Shown here: positions 13,092 to 28,000 of the stretch, one piece after another
Layout: each line of letters opens with the position of its first letter
Position numbering within the stretch: the stretch's first letter is position 1
Origin: Hanleya hanleyi
Lineage: Eukaryota; Mollusca; Polyplacophora; Lepidopleurida; Hanleyidae
NCBI GenBank assembly: GCA_036873755.1
Contig: JAVTVY010033815.1
Coordinates: 86,119-150,118, forward strand
Direction: 5' to 3'
DNA: 64,000 nt
Program-made: the position numbers and the translations under genes
Notes under the pieces: model-generated
The model's input: the letters and a program-made list of their open reading frames with translations, nothing else
The model's database searches: none
What the model was told of the DNA's origin: nothing

Positions 13092-13310
13092 CTAAATGTG
13101 GATTAAATACGGGTATGGGAAGCCTGGCAGTGCTCACCTACAGTGCACAGGAGGTACCAGGAAGCTGCTTCGAATACACGCTCACCTGTGTGACCACCGA
13201 TCGCCAGTTTTGGACGTTTTCAGAGGAATGTGCCATAGGTCTATGGTGGGATAATGACACAAGCACCTGTGTTATTCCTAACAGTATAGCCCGACCGGAG
13301 TGTGCCAGAG
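13092..13310 (+). CDS. Exon 2: chitin-binding (CBM14-like) domain 1
   Basis: Preceded by a polypyrimidine tract and acceptor TTCTATTGCAG, and followed by donor AG|GTACAG. Both junctions are phase 1. The 73-codon exon carries six cysteines at spacings 22-6-13-12-10, with aromatic residues between (FEYTLT, FWTF, LWWDNDT). That is the layout of a type-2 chitin-binding / peritrophin-A domain, two or three disulfides around a small beta fold that binds chitin. One exon per domain with symmetric phase is common for these modules and favours exon shuffling. It follows the signal-peptide exon by ~6.9 kb. The NDT sequence is a possible N-glycosylation site. Confidence 0.75.
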
Positions 13311-13449
13311 GTACAGAGTTATAACCCTTCCTTTATCTCAGAAAAATAAATTCAAACCTAAAATTACACTATTTAGATTTTGAACTTCAGATTTTTGTTT
13401 CAATAGAAGGATGATCTAATGCTGAATATTGAAAGTGGATAATGAAAAA

Positions 13450-15270
13450 AGTTGCCGTTATCTTTATCAAGCGTGTAGTCCCTCATTATGATTTTCGTTG
13501 TAATGTCGTTATCTTGAGAATGATGTATCTCGATCATTCTTTGGTTGTAGTTTTTCATTTGAACATCATCAGAATGGTACATGGGTTCATACAGCCCCTA
13601 AACCTGGTTAAGCGGAATTAGACACAAACTATAAAACGTAACGCCAAAGATCTTCCACGCATTGTGCTACTGTATCAGCATGCGATATGTATCGCCAAAT
13701 TTGGGAAACTTTGAGTGGAGATGCTTGGTGGTATAGCCGGTATAGCCCTGCTTTCAGGTTTCTGTGATAATGTTTTCTGACTTTGATTAAATCGTCACAT
13801 TTTACGCAGGATCTAACAAATGCTACTAGGTGAGATATGTATAAGCCTTATGCAAGTCCCACGGAATGAGTGTAGTGGGGCTAAATAATGCATGGTTCTG
13901 ACGTTAATCTGCGATCAGTTTTCTTGAACGCCGATACTATTAATGAACTAAGACGGCCAAACAGGATCTGATGATAGATTGTAGTATAGAGTCGACAAAT
14001 CCCATGTGGATGCATGTGTCAATTCACATCAAGTTCTTCCGTAAGACAATTTAAGTTTTTCAATATCCATATATTTAACGCCAGAAATTGCATACGAGTA
14101 AAATACGACTATATGCAGGCGCTTTCAAATTGGAGCGATATGTAAGAGGTGAGAAAAGTTGACGACGTTTGGAGACCAAAAAGCGACCATATGACTCTAC
14201 AGGAAAGCATACCTCGGCACCTAACATTCAGACCCGAGAATACGGTGGATTCTCAGACGTAGCCTTAGTATCTCAGCCGCGCTTTTATTGCAGATCTTCA
14301 TGTGGAGACTATGAAGTATCCACACGGCCCCTAGCACCGGCTTAAGCGAAATTAGATACGCTAGCTTGGGAGCGGTGATGACACATCAGCTCAAACAACT
14401 CATCTGATGCTACTGGATGAGCATCGTGAACGTCTGATGAAGTAAACGTCTTAACATGGGGTAAATCTGGTAAATGCAAAAATATCCAGAGAAACTAACC
14501 TGTAATGCCCGACGTCGTACGATCAAAATAATCAAAGCCTGTTCCTTCTCATTCTCATTCACCAAACGCTATATAGATGATCTTCTCAATGTGGATTATA
14601 GCTATATAAAGTACGCAGTAAATGACATATATCCAAATTAACTAGATTTGAAGGAAAACACATATAGCCATATCGTCACATCATATTTAGACCGATATCT
14701 CTCGTCGACTTTACGACAAAAGAGATGATTACAATTTCGACATCGTAAATTATCTCTTCCTGGACAGCACTATTCAATGGGGATCTGAATATGGCGTATA
14801 CATATCTCGTCCAGTAGCATTTGCTAGATCCTGTGTTAAATGTGACAATTTTAATCAACGTCACAAAACAATATTGGAGAAACTTACAAAACATGGCTTT
14901 ACCACCAAGCGCCTTCACTAAAAGATTCTCAAAATTGACGATACATATCGCATGCTGATAGCAAAATATGAACGTAGCGTGTAGGATCTATGGTGTTACG
15001 TTTCGTAACTTGTGTCTAATTCCGCTTAACCCGGGGCTAGGGGCCGTATGAGAACATTTACTTGAAGATCATCATGGTTTTCACATGAACAAACGCAATC
15101 AAAGCGTGACTGAGATACATTATTATCTAGATAATGACTTCAAAAGAAAATGATATGCACTAAGATTACTAATCAGAAATACGGGTTTCATATATTTGGT
15201 GATATTCATGATGTCTTGCAGGCATCATTGAAGACCAATTCTCTCTCGCAGGAACTAGGCTCTGACTATG
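13450..15270 (+). mobile_element. RT-element relic with inverted termini, copy 2
   Basis: The left part (about 13,490-13,640) and right part (about 15,000-15,150) are inverted copies of each other, sharing text such as GAATGATGTATCTCG and AAGCGGAATTAGACACAA. Between them the + strand holds RYIDDLL (about 14,565-14,588) and, in broken frames, YDKRDDYNFDIVNYLFLD and YGVYISRPVAFARSC (about 14,715-14,840). These resemble the RT C-terminal region of a retroelement common in invertebrates. Stops and frameshifts make it a relic. The inverted termini and single compact RT could fit a Penelope-like element. Limits are estimated from the alignment of copies. Confidence 0.6.
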
Positions 15271-18200
15271 TATAATGTGATTTTTTTTCAAATCGCTTTT
15301 TGTCCGTGGTCCGTCGTCCGTCAGTAAACAATTTTTGTTATCGCGATTTCTCAGGAACTACTGCAAGGATCTTTCTCACATTTGGTACACAGGTTCCCCT
15401 TGGAGTCTATTTGTGCAAGATACCTTTTCTGGTCCGATTCGAAAATCCAATATGGCCACAAGGCGGCCATCTTGGATTTCCCCATGAAACCTTGTTATCG
15501 CGATTTCTCAGGAACTACTGCATGGGTCTTTCTCAAATTTGGTACACAGGTTCCCCTTGGGGTCTAGTTGTGCAAGATACCTTTTCTGGTCCGATTCGGA
15601 AATCTAATATGGCCACCAGGCAGCCATCTTGGATTTCCCCATGAACCATTGTTATCGTGATTTCTGAGGAAGTACTACATGGATCTTTCTCAAATTTGGT
15701 ACACAGGTTCCCCATGGGGTCTAGTTGTGCAAGATACCTTTTCCGGTCCGATTCGAAAATCCAATATGGCCACCAGGCAGCCATCTTGGATTTCCCCATG
15801 AACTTTTGCTATCGTGATTTCTCAGGAACTGCTGCATGGATCTTTCTCAAATTTGGTACACAGGTGCCTCTTGGGGTCTAGTTGTGCAAGATACCTTTTC
15901 TGGACCGATTCGAAAATCCAATATGGCCACAAGGCGGCCATCTTGGATTTCCCCATGAAACCTTGTTATTGCGATTTCTCAGGAACTACTGCATGGATCT
16001 TTCTCAACTTTGGTACACAGGTTTCCCTTGGGATCTAGTTGTGCAAGATACTTTTTCTGGTCCGATTCGAAAATCCAATATGGCCACCAGGCAGCCATCT
16101 TGAATTTCCCCATGAACCTTTGTTATCGTGATTTCTCAGGAAGTACTCCATGGGTCTTTCTCAAATTTGGTACACAAGTTCCCCATGGGGTCTAGTTGTG
16201 CAGCATACCTTTTCTGGTCCGATTCGGAAATCGAATATGGCCACCAGGCAGCCATCTTGGATTTCCCCATGAACCATTGTTATCGTGGGTTCTCTGGAAG
16301 TACTGCATGGATCTTTCTCAAATTTGGTACACAGGTTCCCCATGGGGTTTCGTTGTGCAAGATACCTTTTCGAAAATCCAATATGGCCACCAGGCAGCCA
16401 TCTTGGATTTCCCCATGAACCTTTGTTATCGTGATTTCTCAGGAACTGTTGCATGGATCTTTCTCAAATTTGGTCCACAGGTTCCTCTTGGGGTCTAGTT
16501 GTGCAATATATCTTTTCTGGACCGATTCGAAAATCCAATATGGCCACAAGGCGGCCATCTTGGATTTCCCCATTAAACCTTGTTATCGCGATTTCTCAGG
16601 AACCACTGCATGGATCTTTCTCAACTTTGGTACACAGGTTTCCCTTGGGGTCTAGTTGTGCAAGATACCCTTTCTGGTCCGATTCATTAATTCAATATGG
16701 CCACCAGGCAGCCATCTTGGATTTCCCCATGAACTTTGTTATCGTGATTTCTCAGGAAGTTCTCCATGGATCTTTCTCAAATTTGGTACACAGGTTCCCC
16801 ATGGGGTCTAGTTGTGCAAGATACCTTTTTCGGTTCGATTCGAAAATCCAATATGGCCACCAGGCAGCCATCTTGGATTTCCCCATGAACCTTTGTTATT
16901 GTGATTTCTCAGGAAGTACTCCATGGATCTTTCTCAAATTGGGTACACAGGTTCCCCTTGGGGTCTAGTTGCGCAAGATACCCTTTCTGGTCCGATTCGA
17001 AAATCCAATATGGCCACCAGGCAACCATCTTGGATTTCCCCATGAACCATTGTTATCGTGATTTCTGAGGAAGTACTACATGGATCTTTCTCAAATTTGG
17101 TACACAGGTTCCCCATGGGGTCTGGTTGTGCAAGATACCTTTTTCGATTCGATTCGAAAATCCAATATGGCCACCAGGCAGCCATCTTGGATTTCCCCAT
17201 GAACCTTTGTTATTGTGATTTCTCAGGAAGTACCGCATGGATCTTTCTCAAATTGGGTACACAGGTTCCCCTTGGGGTCTAGTTGTGCAAGATACCCTTT
17301 CTGGTCCGATTCGAAAATCCAATATGGCCACCAGGCAGCCATCTTGGATTTCCCCATGAACCATTGTTATCGTGATTTCTCAGGAAGTACTACATGGATC
17401 TTTCTCAAATTTGGTACACAGGTTCCCCATGGGATCTAGTTGTGCAAGATACCTTTTTCGGTCCGATTCGAAAATTCAATATGGCCACCAGGCAGCCATC
17501 TTGGATTTTCCCATGAAACCTTGTTATCGCGATTTCTCAGGAACCACTGCATGGATCTTTCTCAACTTTGGTACACAGGTTTCCCTTGGGGTGTAGTTGT
17601 GCAAAATACTTTTCTGGTCCGATTCGAAAATTCAATATGGCCACCAGGCAGTCATCTTGGATTTCCCCATGAACTTTGTTATTGTGATTTCTCAGGAAGT
17701 ACTCCATGGATCTTTCTCAAATTTGATACACAGGTTCCCCAAGGGGTCTAGATGTGCAAGATACCTTTTTCGGTTCGATTCGAAAGTCCAATATGGCCAC
17801 CACGCAGCCATCTTGGATTTCCCCATGAACCTTTGTTATCGTGCATTCTTAGGAAATACTCCATGGATCTTTCTCAAATTTGCTACACAAGTTCCCCATG
17901 GGGTTTAGTTGTGCAAGATACCTTTTCGCTCCGATTCGAAAATCCAATATGGCCACCAGGCAGCCATCTTGGATTTCCCCATGAACCTTTGTTATCGTGA
18001 TTTCTCAGGAACTGTTGCATGGATCTTTCTCAAATTTGGCACACAGGTTCCTCTTGGGGTCTAGTTGTGCAGGATAGCTTATCTGGACCGATTCGAAAAT
18101 CCAATATGGCCACAAGGCGGCCATCTTGGATTTTCCCATGAAACCTTGTTATCGCGATTTCTCAGGAACCACTGCATGAATCTTTCTCAACTTTGGTACA

Positions 18201-19723
18201 CAGGTTTCCCTTGGGGTGTAGTTGTGCAAGATACTTTTTCGGTTCGATTCGAAAATTCAATATGGCCACCAGGCAGCCATCTTGGATTTCCCCATGAACT
18301 TTGTTATCGTGATTTCTCAGGAAGTATTGCATGGATCTTTCTCAAATTGGGTACACAGGTTCCCCATGGGGTCTAGTTGTGCATGATACCTTTTGGGGCA
18401 GATTCGAAAAGCCAATATGGCCACCAGGCGGCCATCTCAGGACTTCTCAGGAACTGTTGCATGGATCTTTCTCAAATTTGGTACACAGGTTCCTCTTGGG
18501 GTCTAGTTGTGCAAGATATCTGGACCGATTCGAAAATCTAATATGGCCACAAGGCGGCCATCTTGGATTTTCGCATGAAACCTTGTTATCGCGATTTCTC
18601 AGGAACCACTTCATGGATCTTTCTTAACTTTGGTACACAGGTTTCCCTTGGGGTCTAGTTGTGCAAGATACTTTTTCTGGTCGGATTCGAAAATTCAATA
18701 TGGCCACCAGGCAGCCATCTTGGATTTCCCCATGAACTTTGTTATCGTGATTTCTCAGGAAGTACTCCATGGATCTTTCTCAAATTTGATACACAGGTTC
18801 CCCATGGGGTCTAGATGTGCAAGATATCTTTTTCGGTTCGATTCGAAAATCCAATATGGCCTCCAGGCAGCCATCTTGGATTTCCCCATGAACCTTTGTT
18901 ATCGTGATTTCTCAGGAAGTGCTCCATGGATCTTTCTCAAATTTGATACACAGGTTCCCCATGGGGTCTAGATGTGCAAGATACCTTTTTCGGTCCGATT
19001 CGAAAATCCAATATGGCCACCAGGGGCCATCTTGGATTTCCCCATGAACCTTTGTTATCGTGATTTCTCAGGAAGTATTGCATGGATCTTTCTCAAATTG
19101 GGTACACAGGTTCCCCATGGGGTCTAGTTGTGCATGATACCTTTTTGGGCAGATTCGAAAATCCAGTATGGCCACCAGGCGGCCATCTTGGATTTCCCCT
19201 TGAAACTTTATCGTGCTTTCTCCAGAAGTACTGCGTGGATCTTTTTCAAATTTGGTACACAGGTTCCCTTTGTGGTCTATTTGTGCAGTATACCATTTTC
19301 GGTCCGATACGAAAATGTAATATGCCCAACAGGTGGCCATTACGGATTTCCCCATGAAATTTTGTTATCGTGATTTCTCAGGAAGTACTGCATGGATATT
19401 TCTCCAATTTGGTACACAGGTTCCCCTTGTGGTCTAGTTGCGCAAGATACCTTTTTTGGTCCGATTCGAAAACTCAATATGGCGATTCGAAAATTCAATA
19501 TGGCCACCAGGTGGCCATCTTGAATTTCCCCTTGAAACATTGTTATCGTGAATTCTCAGGAAACCAGGTGGCCAACTTGAATTTCCCCTTGAAACATTGT
19601 TATCGTGAATTCTCAGGAAATACCTCATGGATCTTTCTGAAATTTGGTACACAGGTCCCACATGGGGCCAAGTTGTGCAAGATAACTTTTTTTGGTTACG
19701 CTTCAAATTAATACGGTATTTCA

Positions 19724-19979
19724 GAGTTGTGACGTTGCATCACAAGAGTAGGCGGATCAAACGGTGAGGCATATTCTATATATTGACTATAGAAAATATC
19801 CGTACCTTCACCTTCTATATCAAGGAGTTCAAATGATTCCGAATTAAAATGTATTTCTTCAAATTTTAAATCAGTTTACTTTAGTCCATGCCATTGCAAT
19901 TGAACTGCCTCACCATTTCGTCTGCCGACGGGTCGGCTACACGAAGGGACGTCACTCTTGTGACACAACGTCACAACTC
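19724..19979. mobile_element. 256-bp foldback MITE, copy 1
   Basis: The ends are inverted: GAGTTGTGACGTTG...CACAAGAGT at the left and the inverse ACTCTTGTG...CAACGTCACAACTC at the right. A second inner pair is TGAGGCA/TGCCTCA. It is non-coding and interrupts the 157-bp array. No clear target duplication is visible. Confidence 0.65.
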
Positions 19980-22900
19980 GACAACTGTAGACTACTGCGT
20001 GTTTTGATCCAAGAGAGATAATCAGGATTCATGAACTTTGTTATCGTGATTTCTCAGGAAGTACTCCATGGATCTTTCTCAAATTTGATACACAGGTTCC
20101 CCATGGGGTCTAGTTGTGCAAGATACCATTTTCGGTTCGATTCGAAAATCCAATATGGCCAACAGGCAGCCATCTTGGATTCCCCCATGAACCTTTGTTA
20201 TCGTGGTTTCTCAGGAAATACTGCATGGATCTTTCTCAAATTGGGTACACAGGTTCCCCTTGGGGTCTAGTTGTGCAAGATACCCTTTCTGGTCCGATTC
20301 GAAAATCCAATATGGCCACCAGGCAGCCATCTTGAATTTCCCCATGAACCATTGTTATCGTGATTTCTCAGGAAGTACTACATGGATCTTTCTCAAATTT
20401 GGTACACAGGTTCCCCATGGGGTCCAGTTGTGCAAGATGCCTTTTTCGGTCCGATTCGAAAATCAAATATGGCCACCAGGCAGCCATCTTGGATTTCCCC
20501 ATGAACCTGTGTTATCGTGATTTCTCAGGAACTGCTGCATGGATCTTTCTCAAATTTGGTACACAGGTGCCTCTTGGGGTCTAGTTGTGCAAGTTACCTT
20601 TTTCTGGACCGATTCGAAAATCCGATATGGCCACAAGGCGGCTGGATTTCCCCATGAAACCTTGTTATTGCGATTTCTCAGGAACTACTGCATGGATCTT
20701 TCTCAACTTTGGTACGCAGGTTTCCCTTGGGGTCTAGTTGTGCAAGATACTTTTTCTGGTCCGATTCAAAGATCCAATATGGCCACCAGGCAGCCATCTT
20801 GAATTTCCCCATGAACCTTTGTTATCGTGATTTCTTAGGAAGTACTCCATGGATCTTTCTCAAATTTGGTACACAAGTTCCCCATCGGGTTTAGTTGTGC
20901 AAGATACCTGTTCGCTCCGATTCGAAAATCCAATATGGCCACCAGGCAGCCATCTTGGATTTCCCCATGAACCTTTGTTATCGTGATTTGTCAGGAACTA
21001 CTGCATGGATCTTTCTCAACTTTGGTACGCAGGTTTCCCTTGGGGTCTAGTTGTGCAAGATACTTTTTCTGGTCCGATTCAAAAATCCAATATGGCCACC
21101 AGGCAGCCATCTTGAATTTCCCCATGAACCTTTGCTATCGTGATTTCTTAGGAAGTACTCCATGGATCTTTCTCAAATTTGGTACACAGGTTCCCCATGG
21201 GGTCTAGTTGTGCAAGATACCTTTTTCGGTTCGATTCGAAAATCCAATATGGCCACCAGGCAGCCATCTTGGATTTCCCCATGAACCTTTGTTATTGTGA
21301 TTTCTCAGGAAGTACTGCATGGATCTTTCTCAAATTGGGCACACAGGTTCCCCTTGGGGTCTAGTTGTGCAAGATACCCTTTCTGGTCCGATTCGAAAAT
21401 CCAATATGGCCACCAGGCAGCCATCTTGGATTTCCCCATGAACCATTGTTATCGTGATTTCTCAGGAAGTACTACATGGATCTTTCTCAAATTTGGTACA
21501 CAGGTTCCCCATGGGATGTAGTTGTGCAAAATACCTTTTTCGGTCCGATTCGAAAATTCAATATGGCCACCAGGCAGCCATCTTGGATTTTCCCATGAAA
21601 CCTTGTTATCGCGATTTCTCAGGAACCACTGCATGGATCTTTCTCAACTTTGGTACACAGGTTTCCCTTGGGGTGTAGTTGTGCAAGATACTTTTCTGGT
21701 CCGATTCGAAAATTCAATATGGCCACCAGGCAGTCATCTTGGATTTCCCCATGAACTTTGTTATTGTGATTTCTCAGGAAGTACTCCATGGATCTTTCTC
21801 AAATTTGGTACACAAGTTCCCCATGGGGTTTAGTTGTGCAAGATACCTTTTCGCTCCGATTCGAATATCCAATATGGCCACCAGGCAGCCATCTTGGATT
21901 TCCCCATGAACCTTTGTTATCGTGACTTCTCAGGAACCACTGCATGGATCTTTCTCCATTTTGGTACACAGGTTTCCCTTGGCGTCTAGTTGTGCAAGAA
22001 ACTTTTTCTGGTCCCATCCGAAAATTCAATATGGCCACCAGGCAGCCATCTTGGATTTCCCCGTGAACTATATTATCGTGATTTCTCAGGAAGTACTCCA
22101 TGGATCTTTCTCAAATTTGATACACAGGTTCCCCGTGGGGTCTAGTTGTGCAAGATACCTTTTTCGGTCCGATTCGAAAATCCAATATGGCCACCAGGCA
22201 GCCATCTTGGATTTCCCCATGAACCTGTGTTATCGTGATTCTCAGGAACTGCTGCATGGATCTTTCTCAAATTTGGCACACAGGTGCCTCTTGCGGTCTA
22301 GTTGTGCAAGGTACCTTTTCTGGACCGATTCGAAAATCCGACATGGCCACAAGGCGGCCATCTTGGATTTCCCCATGAAACCTTGTTATTGCGATTTCTC
22401 AGGAACTACTGCATGGATCTTTCTCAACTTTGGTACACAGGTTTTCGTTGGGGTCTAGTTGTGCAAGATACATTTTCTGGTCCGATTCAAAAATCCAATA
22501 TGGCCACCAGGCAGCCATCTTAAATTTCTCCATGAACCTTTGTTATCGTGCTTTCTTAGGAAGTACTCCAATGGATCTTTCTCAAATTTGGTACACAAGT
22601 TCCCCATGGGGTTTAGATGTGCAAGATATCTTTTCGCTCCGATTGGAGAATCCAATATGGCCACCAGGCAGCCATCTTGGATTTCTCCATCAACCTTTGT
22701 TATCGTGATTTCTCAGGAACTGTTGCATGGATCTTTCTCAAATTTGGTACACAGGTTCCTCTTGGTGTCTAGTTGTGCAAGATATCTTATCTGGACCGAT
22801 TCGAAAATCCAATATGGCCACAAGGCGGCCATCTTGGATTTTCGCATGAAACCTTGTTATCGCGATTTCTCAGGAACCACTGCATGGATCTTTCTCAACT

Positions 22901-24750
22901 TTGGTACACAGGTTTCGCTTGGGGTCTAGTTGTGCAAGATACTTTTTCTGGTTCGATTCGAAAATTCAATATGGCCACCAGGCAGCCATCTTGGATTTCC
23001 CCATGAACTTTGTTATCGTGATTTCTCAGGAACTGTTGCATGGATCTTTCTCAAATTTGGCACACAGGTTCCTCTTGGGGTCTAGTTGTGCAGGATAGCT
23101 TATCTGGACCGATTCGAAAATCCAATATGGCCACAAGGCGGCCATCTTGGATTTTCCCATGAAACCTTGTTATCGCGATTTCTCAGGAACCACTGCATGA
23201 ATCTTTCTCAACTTTGGTACACAGGTTTCCCTTGGGGTGTAGTTGTGCAAGATACTTTTTCGGTTCGATTCGAAAATTCAATATGGCCACCAGGCAGCCA
23301 TCTTGGATTTCCCCATGAACTTTGTTATCGTGATTTCTCAGGAAGTATTGCATGGATCTTTCTCAAATTGGGTACACAGGTTCCCCATGGGGTCTAGTTG
23401 TGCATGATACCTTTTGGGGCAGATTCGAAAAGCCAATATGGCCACCAGGCGGCCATCTCAGGACTTCTCAGGAACTGTTGCATGGATCTTTCTCAAATTT
23501 GGTACACAGGTTCCTCTTGGTGTCTAGTTGTGCAAGATATCTTATCTGGACCGATTCGAAAATCCAATATGGCCACAAGGCGGCCATCTTGGATTTTCGC
23601 ATGAAACCTTGTTATCGCGATTTCTCAGGAACCACTGCATGGATCTTTCTCAACTTTGGTACACAGGTTTCGCTTGGGGTCTAGTTGTGCAAGATACTTT
23701 TTCTGGTTCGATTCGAAAATTCAATATGGCCACCAGGCAGCCATCTTGGATTTCCCCATGAACTTTGTTATCGTGATTTCTCAGGAAGTACTCCATGGAT
23801 CTTTCTCAAATTTGATACACAGGTTCCCCATGGGGTCTAGATGTGCAAGATATCTTTTTCGGTTCGATTCGAAAATCCAATATGGCCTCCAGGCAGCCAT
23901 CTTGGATTTCCCCATGAACCTTTGTTATCGTGATTTCTCAGGAAGTGCTCCATGGATCTTTCTCAAATTTGATACACAGGTTCCCCATGGGGTCTAGATG
24001 TGCAAGATACCTTTTTCGGTTCGATTCGAAAATCCAATATGGCCACCAGGCAGCCATCTTGGATTTCCCCATGAACCTTTGTTATCGTGATTTCTCAGGA
24101 AGTATTGCATGGATCTTTCTCAAATTGGGTACACAGGTTCCCCATGGGGTCTAGTTGTGCATGATACCTTTTTGGGCAGATTCGAAAAGCCAATATGGCC
24201 ACCAGGCGGCCATCTTGGATTTCCCCTTGAAACTTTATCGTGCTTTCTCCAGAAGTACTGCGTGGATCTTTTTCAAATTTGGTACACAGGTTCCCTTTGT
24301 GGTCTATTTGTGCAGTATACCATTTTCGGTCCGATACGAAAATGTAATATGCCCAACAGGTGGCCATTACGGATTTCCCCATGAAATTTTGTTATCGTGA
24401 TTTCTCAGGAAGTACTGCATGGATATTTCTCCAATTTGGTACACAGGTTCCCCTTGTGGTCTAGTTGCGCAAGATACCTTTTTTGGTCCGATTCGAAAAC
24501 TCAATATGGCGATTCGAAAATTCAATATGGCCACCAGGTGGCCATCTTGAATTTCCCCTTGAAACATTGTTATCGTGAATTCTCAGGAAACCAGGTGGCC
24601 AACTTGAATTTCCCCTTGAAACATTGTTATCGTGAATTCTCAGGAAATACCTCATGGATCTTTCTGAAATTTGGTACACAGGTCCCACATGGGGCCAAGT
24701 TGTGCAAGATAACTTTTTTTGGTTACGCTTCAAATTAATACGGTATTTCA

Positions 24751-25006
24751 GAGTTGTGACGTTGCATCACAAGAGTAGGCGGATCAAACGGTGAGGCATA
24801 TTCTATATATTGACTATAGAAAATATCCGTACCTTCACCTTCTATATCAAGGAGTTCAAATGATTCCGAATTAAAATGTATTTCTTCAAATTTTAAATCA
24901 GTTTACTTTAGTCCATGCCATTGCAATTGAACTGCCTCACCATTTCGTCTGCCGACGGGTCGGCTACACGAAGGGACGTCACTCTTGTGACACAACGTCA
25001 CAACTC
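24751..25006. mobile_element. 256-bp foldback MITE, copy 2
   Basis: Apparently identical to the copy at 19,724 and exactly 5,027 bp away. It was copied by the higher-order duplication rather than by a separate insertion. Confidence 0.65.
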
Positions 25007-28000
25007 GACAACTGTAGACTACTGCGTGTTTTGATCCAAGAGAGATAATCAGGATTCATGAACTTTGTTATCGTGATTTCTCAGGAAGTACTCCATGGAT
25101 CTTTCTCAAATTTGATACACAGGTTCCCCATGGGGTCTAGTTGTGCAAGATACCATTTTCGGTTCGATTCGAAAATCCAATATGGCCAACAGGCAGCCAT
25201 CTTGGATTCCCCCATGAACCTTTGTTATCGTGGTTTCTCAGGAAATACTGCATGGATCTTTCTCAAATTGGGTACACAGGTTCCCCTTGGGGTCTAGTTG
25301 TGCAAGATACCCTTTCTGGTCCGATTCGAAAATCCAATATGGCCACCAGGCAGCCATCTTGAATTTCCCCATGAACCATTGTTATCGTGATTTCTCAGGA
25401 AGTACTACATGGATCTTTCTCAAATTTGGTACACAGGTTCCCCATGGGGTCCAGTTGTGCAAGATGCCTTTTTCGGTCCGATTCGAAAATCAAATATGGC
25501 CACCAGGCAGCCATCTTGGATTTCCCCATCAACCTGTGTTATCGTGATTTCTCAGGAACTGCTGCATGGATCTTTCTCAAATTTGGTACACAGGTGCCTC
25601 TTGGGGTCTAGTTGTGCAAGTTACCTTTTTCTGGACCGATTCGAAAATCCGATATGGCCACAAGGCGGCTGGATTTCCCCATGAAACCTTGTTATTGCGA
25701 TTTCTCAGGAACTACTGCATGGATCTTTCTCAACTTTGGTACGCAGGTTTCCCTTGGGGTCTAGTTGTGCAAGATACTTTTTCTGGTCCGATTCAAAAAT
25801 CCAATATGGCCACCAGGCAGCCATCTTGAATTTCCCCATGAACCTTTGTTATCGTGATTTCTTAGGAAGTACTCCATGGATCTTTCTCAAATTTGGTACA
25901 CAAGTTCCCCATCGGGTTTAGTTGTGCAAGATACCTGTTCGCTCCGATTCGAAAATCCAATATGGCCACCAGGCAGCCATCTTGGATTTCCCCATGAACC
26001 TTTGTTATCGTGATTTCTCAGGAACTACTGCATGGATCTTTCTCAACTTTGGTACGCAGGTTTCCCTTGGGGTCTAGTTGTGCAAGATACTTTTTCTGGT
26101 CCGATTCAAAAATCCAATATGGCCACCAGGCAGCCATCTTGAATTTCCCCATGAACCTTTGCTATCGTGATTTCTTAGGAAGTACTCCATGGATCTTTCT
26201 CAAATTTGGTACACAGGTTCCCCATGGGGTCTAGTTGTGCAAGATACCTTTTTCGGTTCGATTCGAAAATCCAATATGGCCACCAGGCAGCCATCTTGGA
26301 TTTCCCCATGAACCTTTGTTATTGTGATTTCTCAGGAAGTACTGCATGGATCTTTCTCAAATTGGGCACACAGGTTCCCCTTGGGGTCTAGTTGTGCAAG
26401 ATACCCTTTCTGGTCCGATTCGAAAATCCAATATGGCCACCAGGCAGCCATCTTGGATTTCCCCATGAACCATTGTTATCGTGATTTCTCAGGAAGTACT
26501 ACATGGATCTTTCTCAAATTTGGTACACAGGTTCCCCATGGGATCTAGTTGTGCAAGATACCTTTTTCGGTCCGATTCGAAAATTCAATATGGCCACCAG
26601 GCAGCCATCTTGGATTTTCCCATGAAACCTTGTTATCGCGATTTCTCAGGAACCACTGCATGGATCTTTCTCAACTTTGGTACACAGGTTTCCCTTGGGG
26701 TGTAGTTGTGCAAGATACTTTTCTGGTCCGATTCGAAAATTCAATATGGCCACCAGGCAGTCATCTTGGATTTCCCCATGAACTTTGTTATTGTGATTTC
26801 TCAGGAAGTACTCCATGGATCTTTCTCAAATTTGGTACACAAGTTCCCCATGGGGTTTAGTTGTGCAAGATACCTTTTCGCTCCGATTCGAATATCCAAT
26901 ATGGCCACCAGGCAGCCATCTTGGATTTCCCCATGAACCTTTGTTATCGTGACTTCTCAGGAACCACTGCATGGATCTTTCTCCATTTTGGTACACAGGT
27001 TTCCCTTGGCGTCTAGTTGTGCAAGAAACTTTTTCTGGTCCCATCCGAAAATTCAATATGGCCACCAGGCAGCCATCTTGGATTTCCCCGTGAACTATAT
27101 TATCGTGATTTCTCAGGAAGTACTCCATGGATCTTTCTCAAATTTGATACACAGGTTCCCCATGGGGTCTAGTTGTGCAAGATACCTTTTTCGGTCCGAT
27201 TCGAAAATCCAATATGGCCACCAGGCAGCCATCTTGGATTTCCCCATGAACCTGTGTTATCGTGATTCTCAGGAACTGCTGCATGGATCTTTCTCAAATT
27301 TGGCACACAGGTGCCTCTTGCGGTCTAGTTGTGCAAGGTACCTTTTCTGGACCGATTCGAAAATCCGACATGGCCACAAGGCGGCCATCTTGGATTTCCC
27401 CATGAAACCTTGTTATTGCGATTTCTCAGGAACTACTGCATGGATCTTTCTCAACTTTGGTACACAGGTTTTCGTTGGGGTCTAGTTGTGCAAGATACAT
27501 TTTCTGGTCCGATTCAAAAATCCAATATGGCCACCAGGCAGCCATCTTAAATTTCTCCATGAACCTTTGTTATCGTGCTTTCTTAGGAAGTACTCCAATG
27601 GATCTTTCTCAAATTTGGTACACAAGTTCCCCATGGGGTTTAGATGTGCAAGATATCTTTTCGCTCCGATTGGAGAATCCAATATGGCCACCAGGCAGCC
27701 ATCTTGGATTTCTCCATCAACCTTTGTTATCGTGATTTCTCAGGAACTGTTGCATGGATCTTTCTCAAATTTGGTACACAGGTTCCTCTTGGTGTCTAGT
27801 TGTGCAAGATATCTTATCTGGACCGATTCGAAAATCCAATATGGCCACAAGGCGGCCATCTTGGATTTTCGCATGAAACCTTGTTATCGCGATTTCTCAG
27901 GAACCACTGCATGGATCTTTCTCAACTTTGGTACACAGGTTTCGCTTGGGGTCTAGTTGTGCAAGATACTTTTTCTGGTTCGATTCGAAAATTCAATATG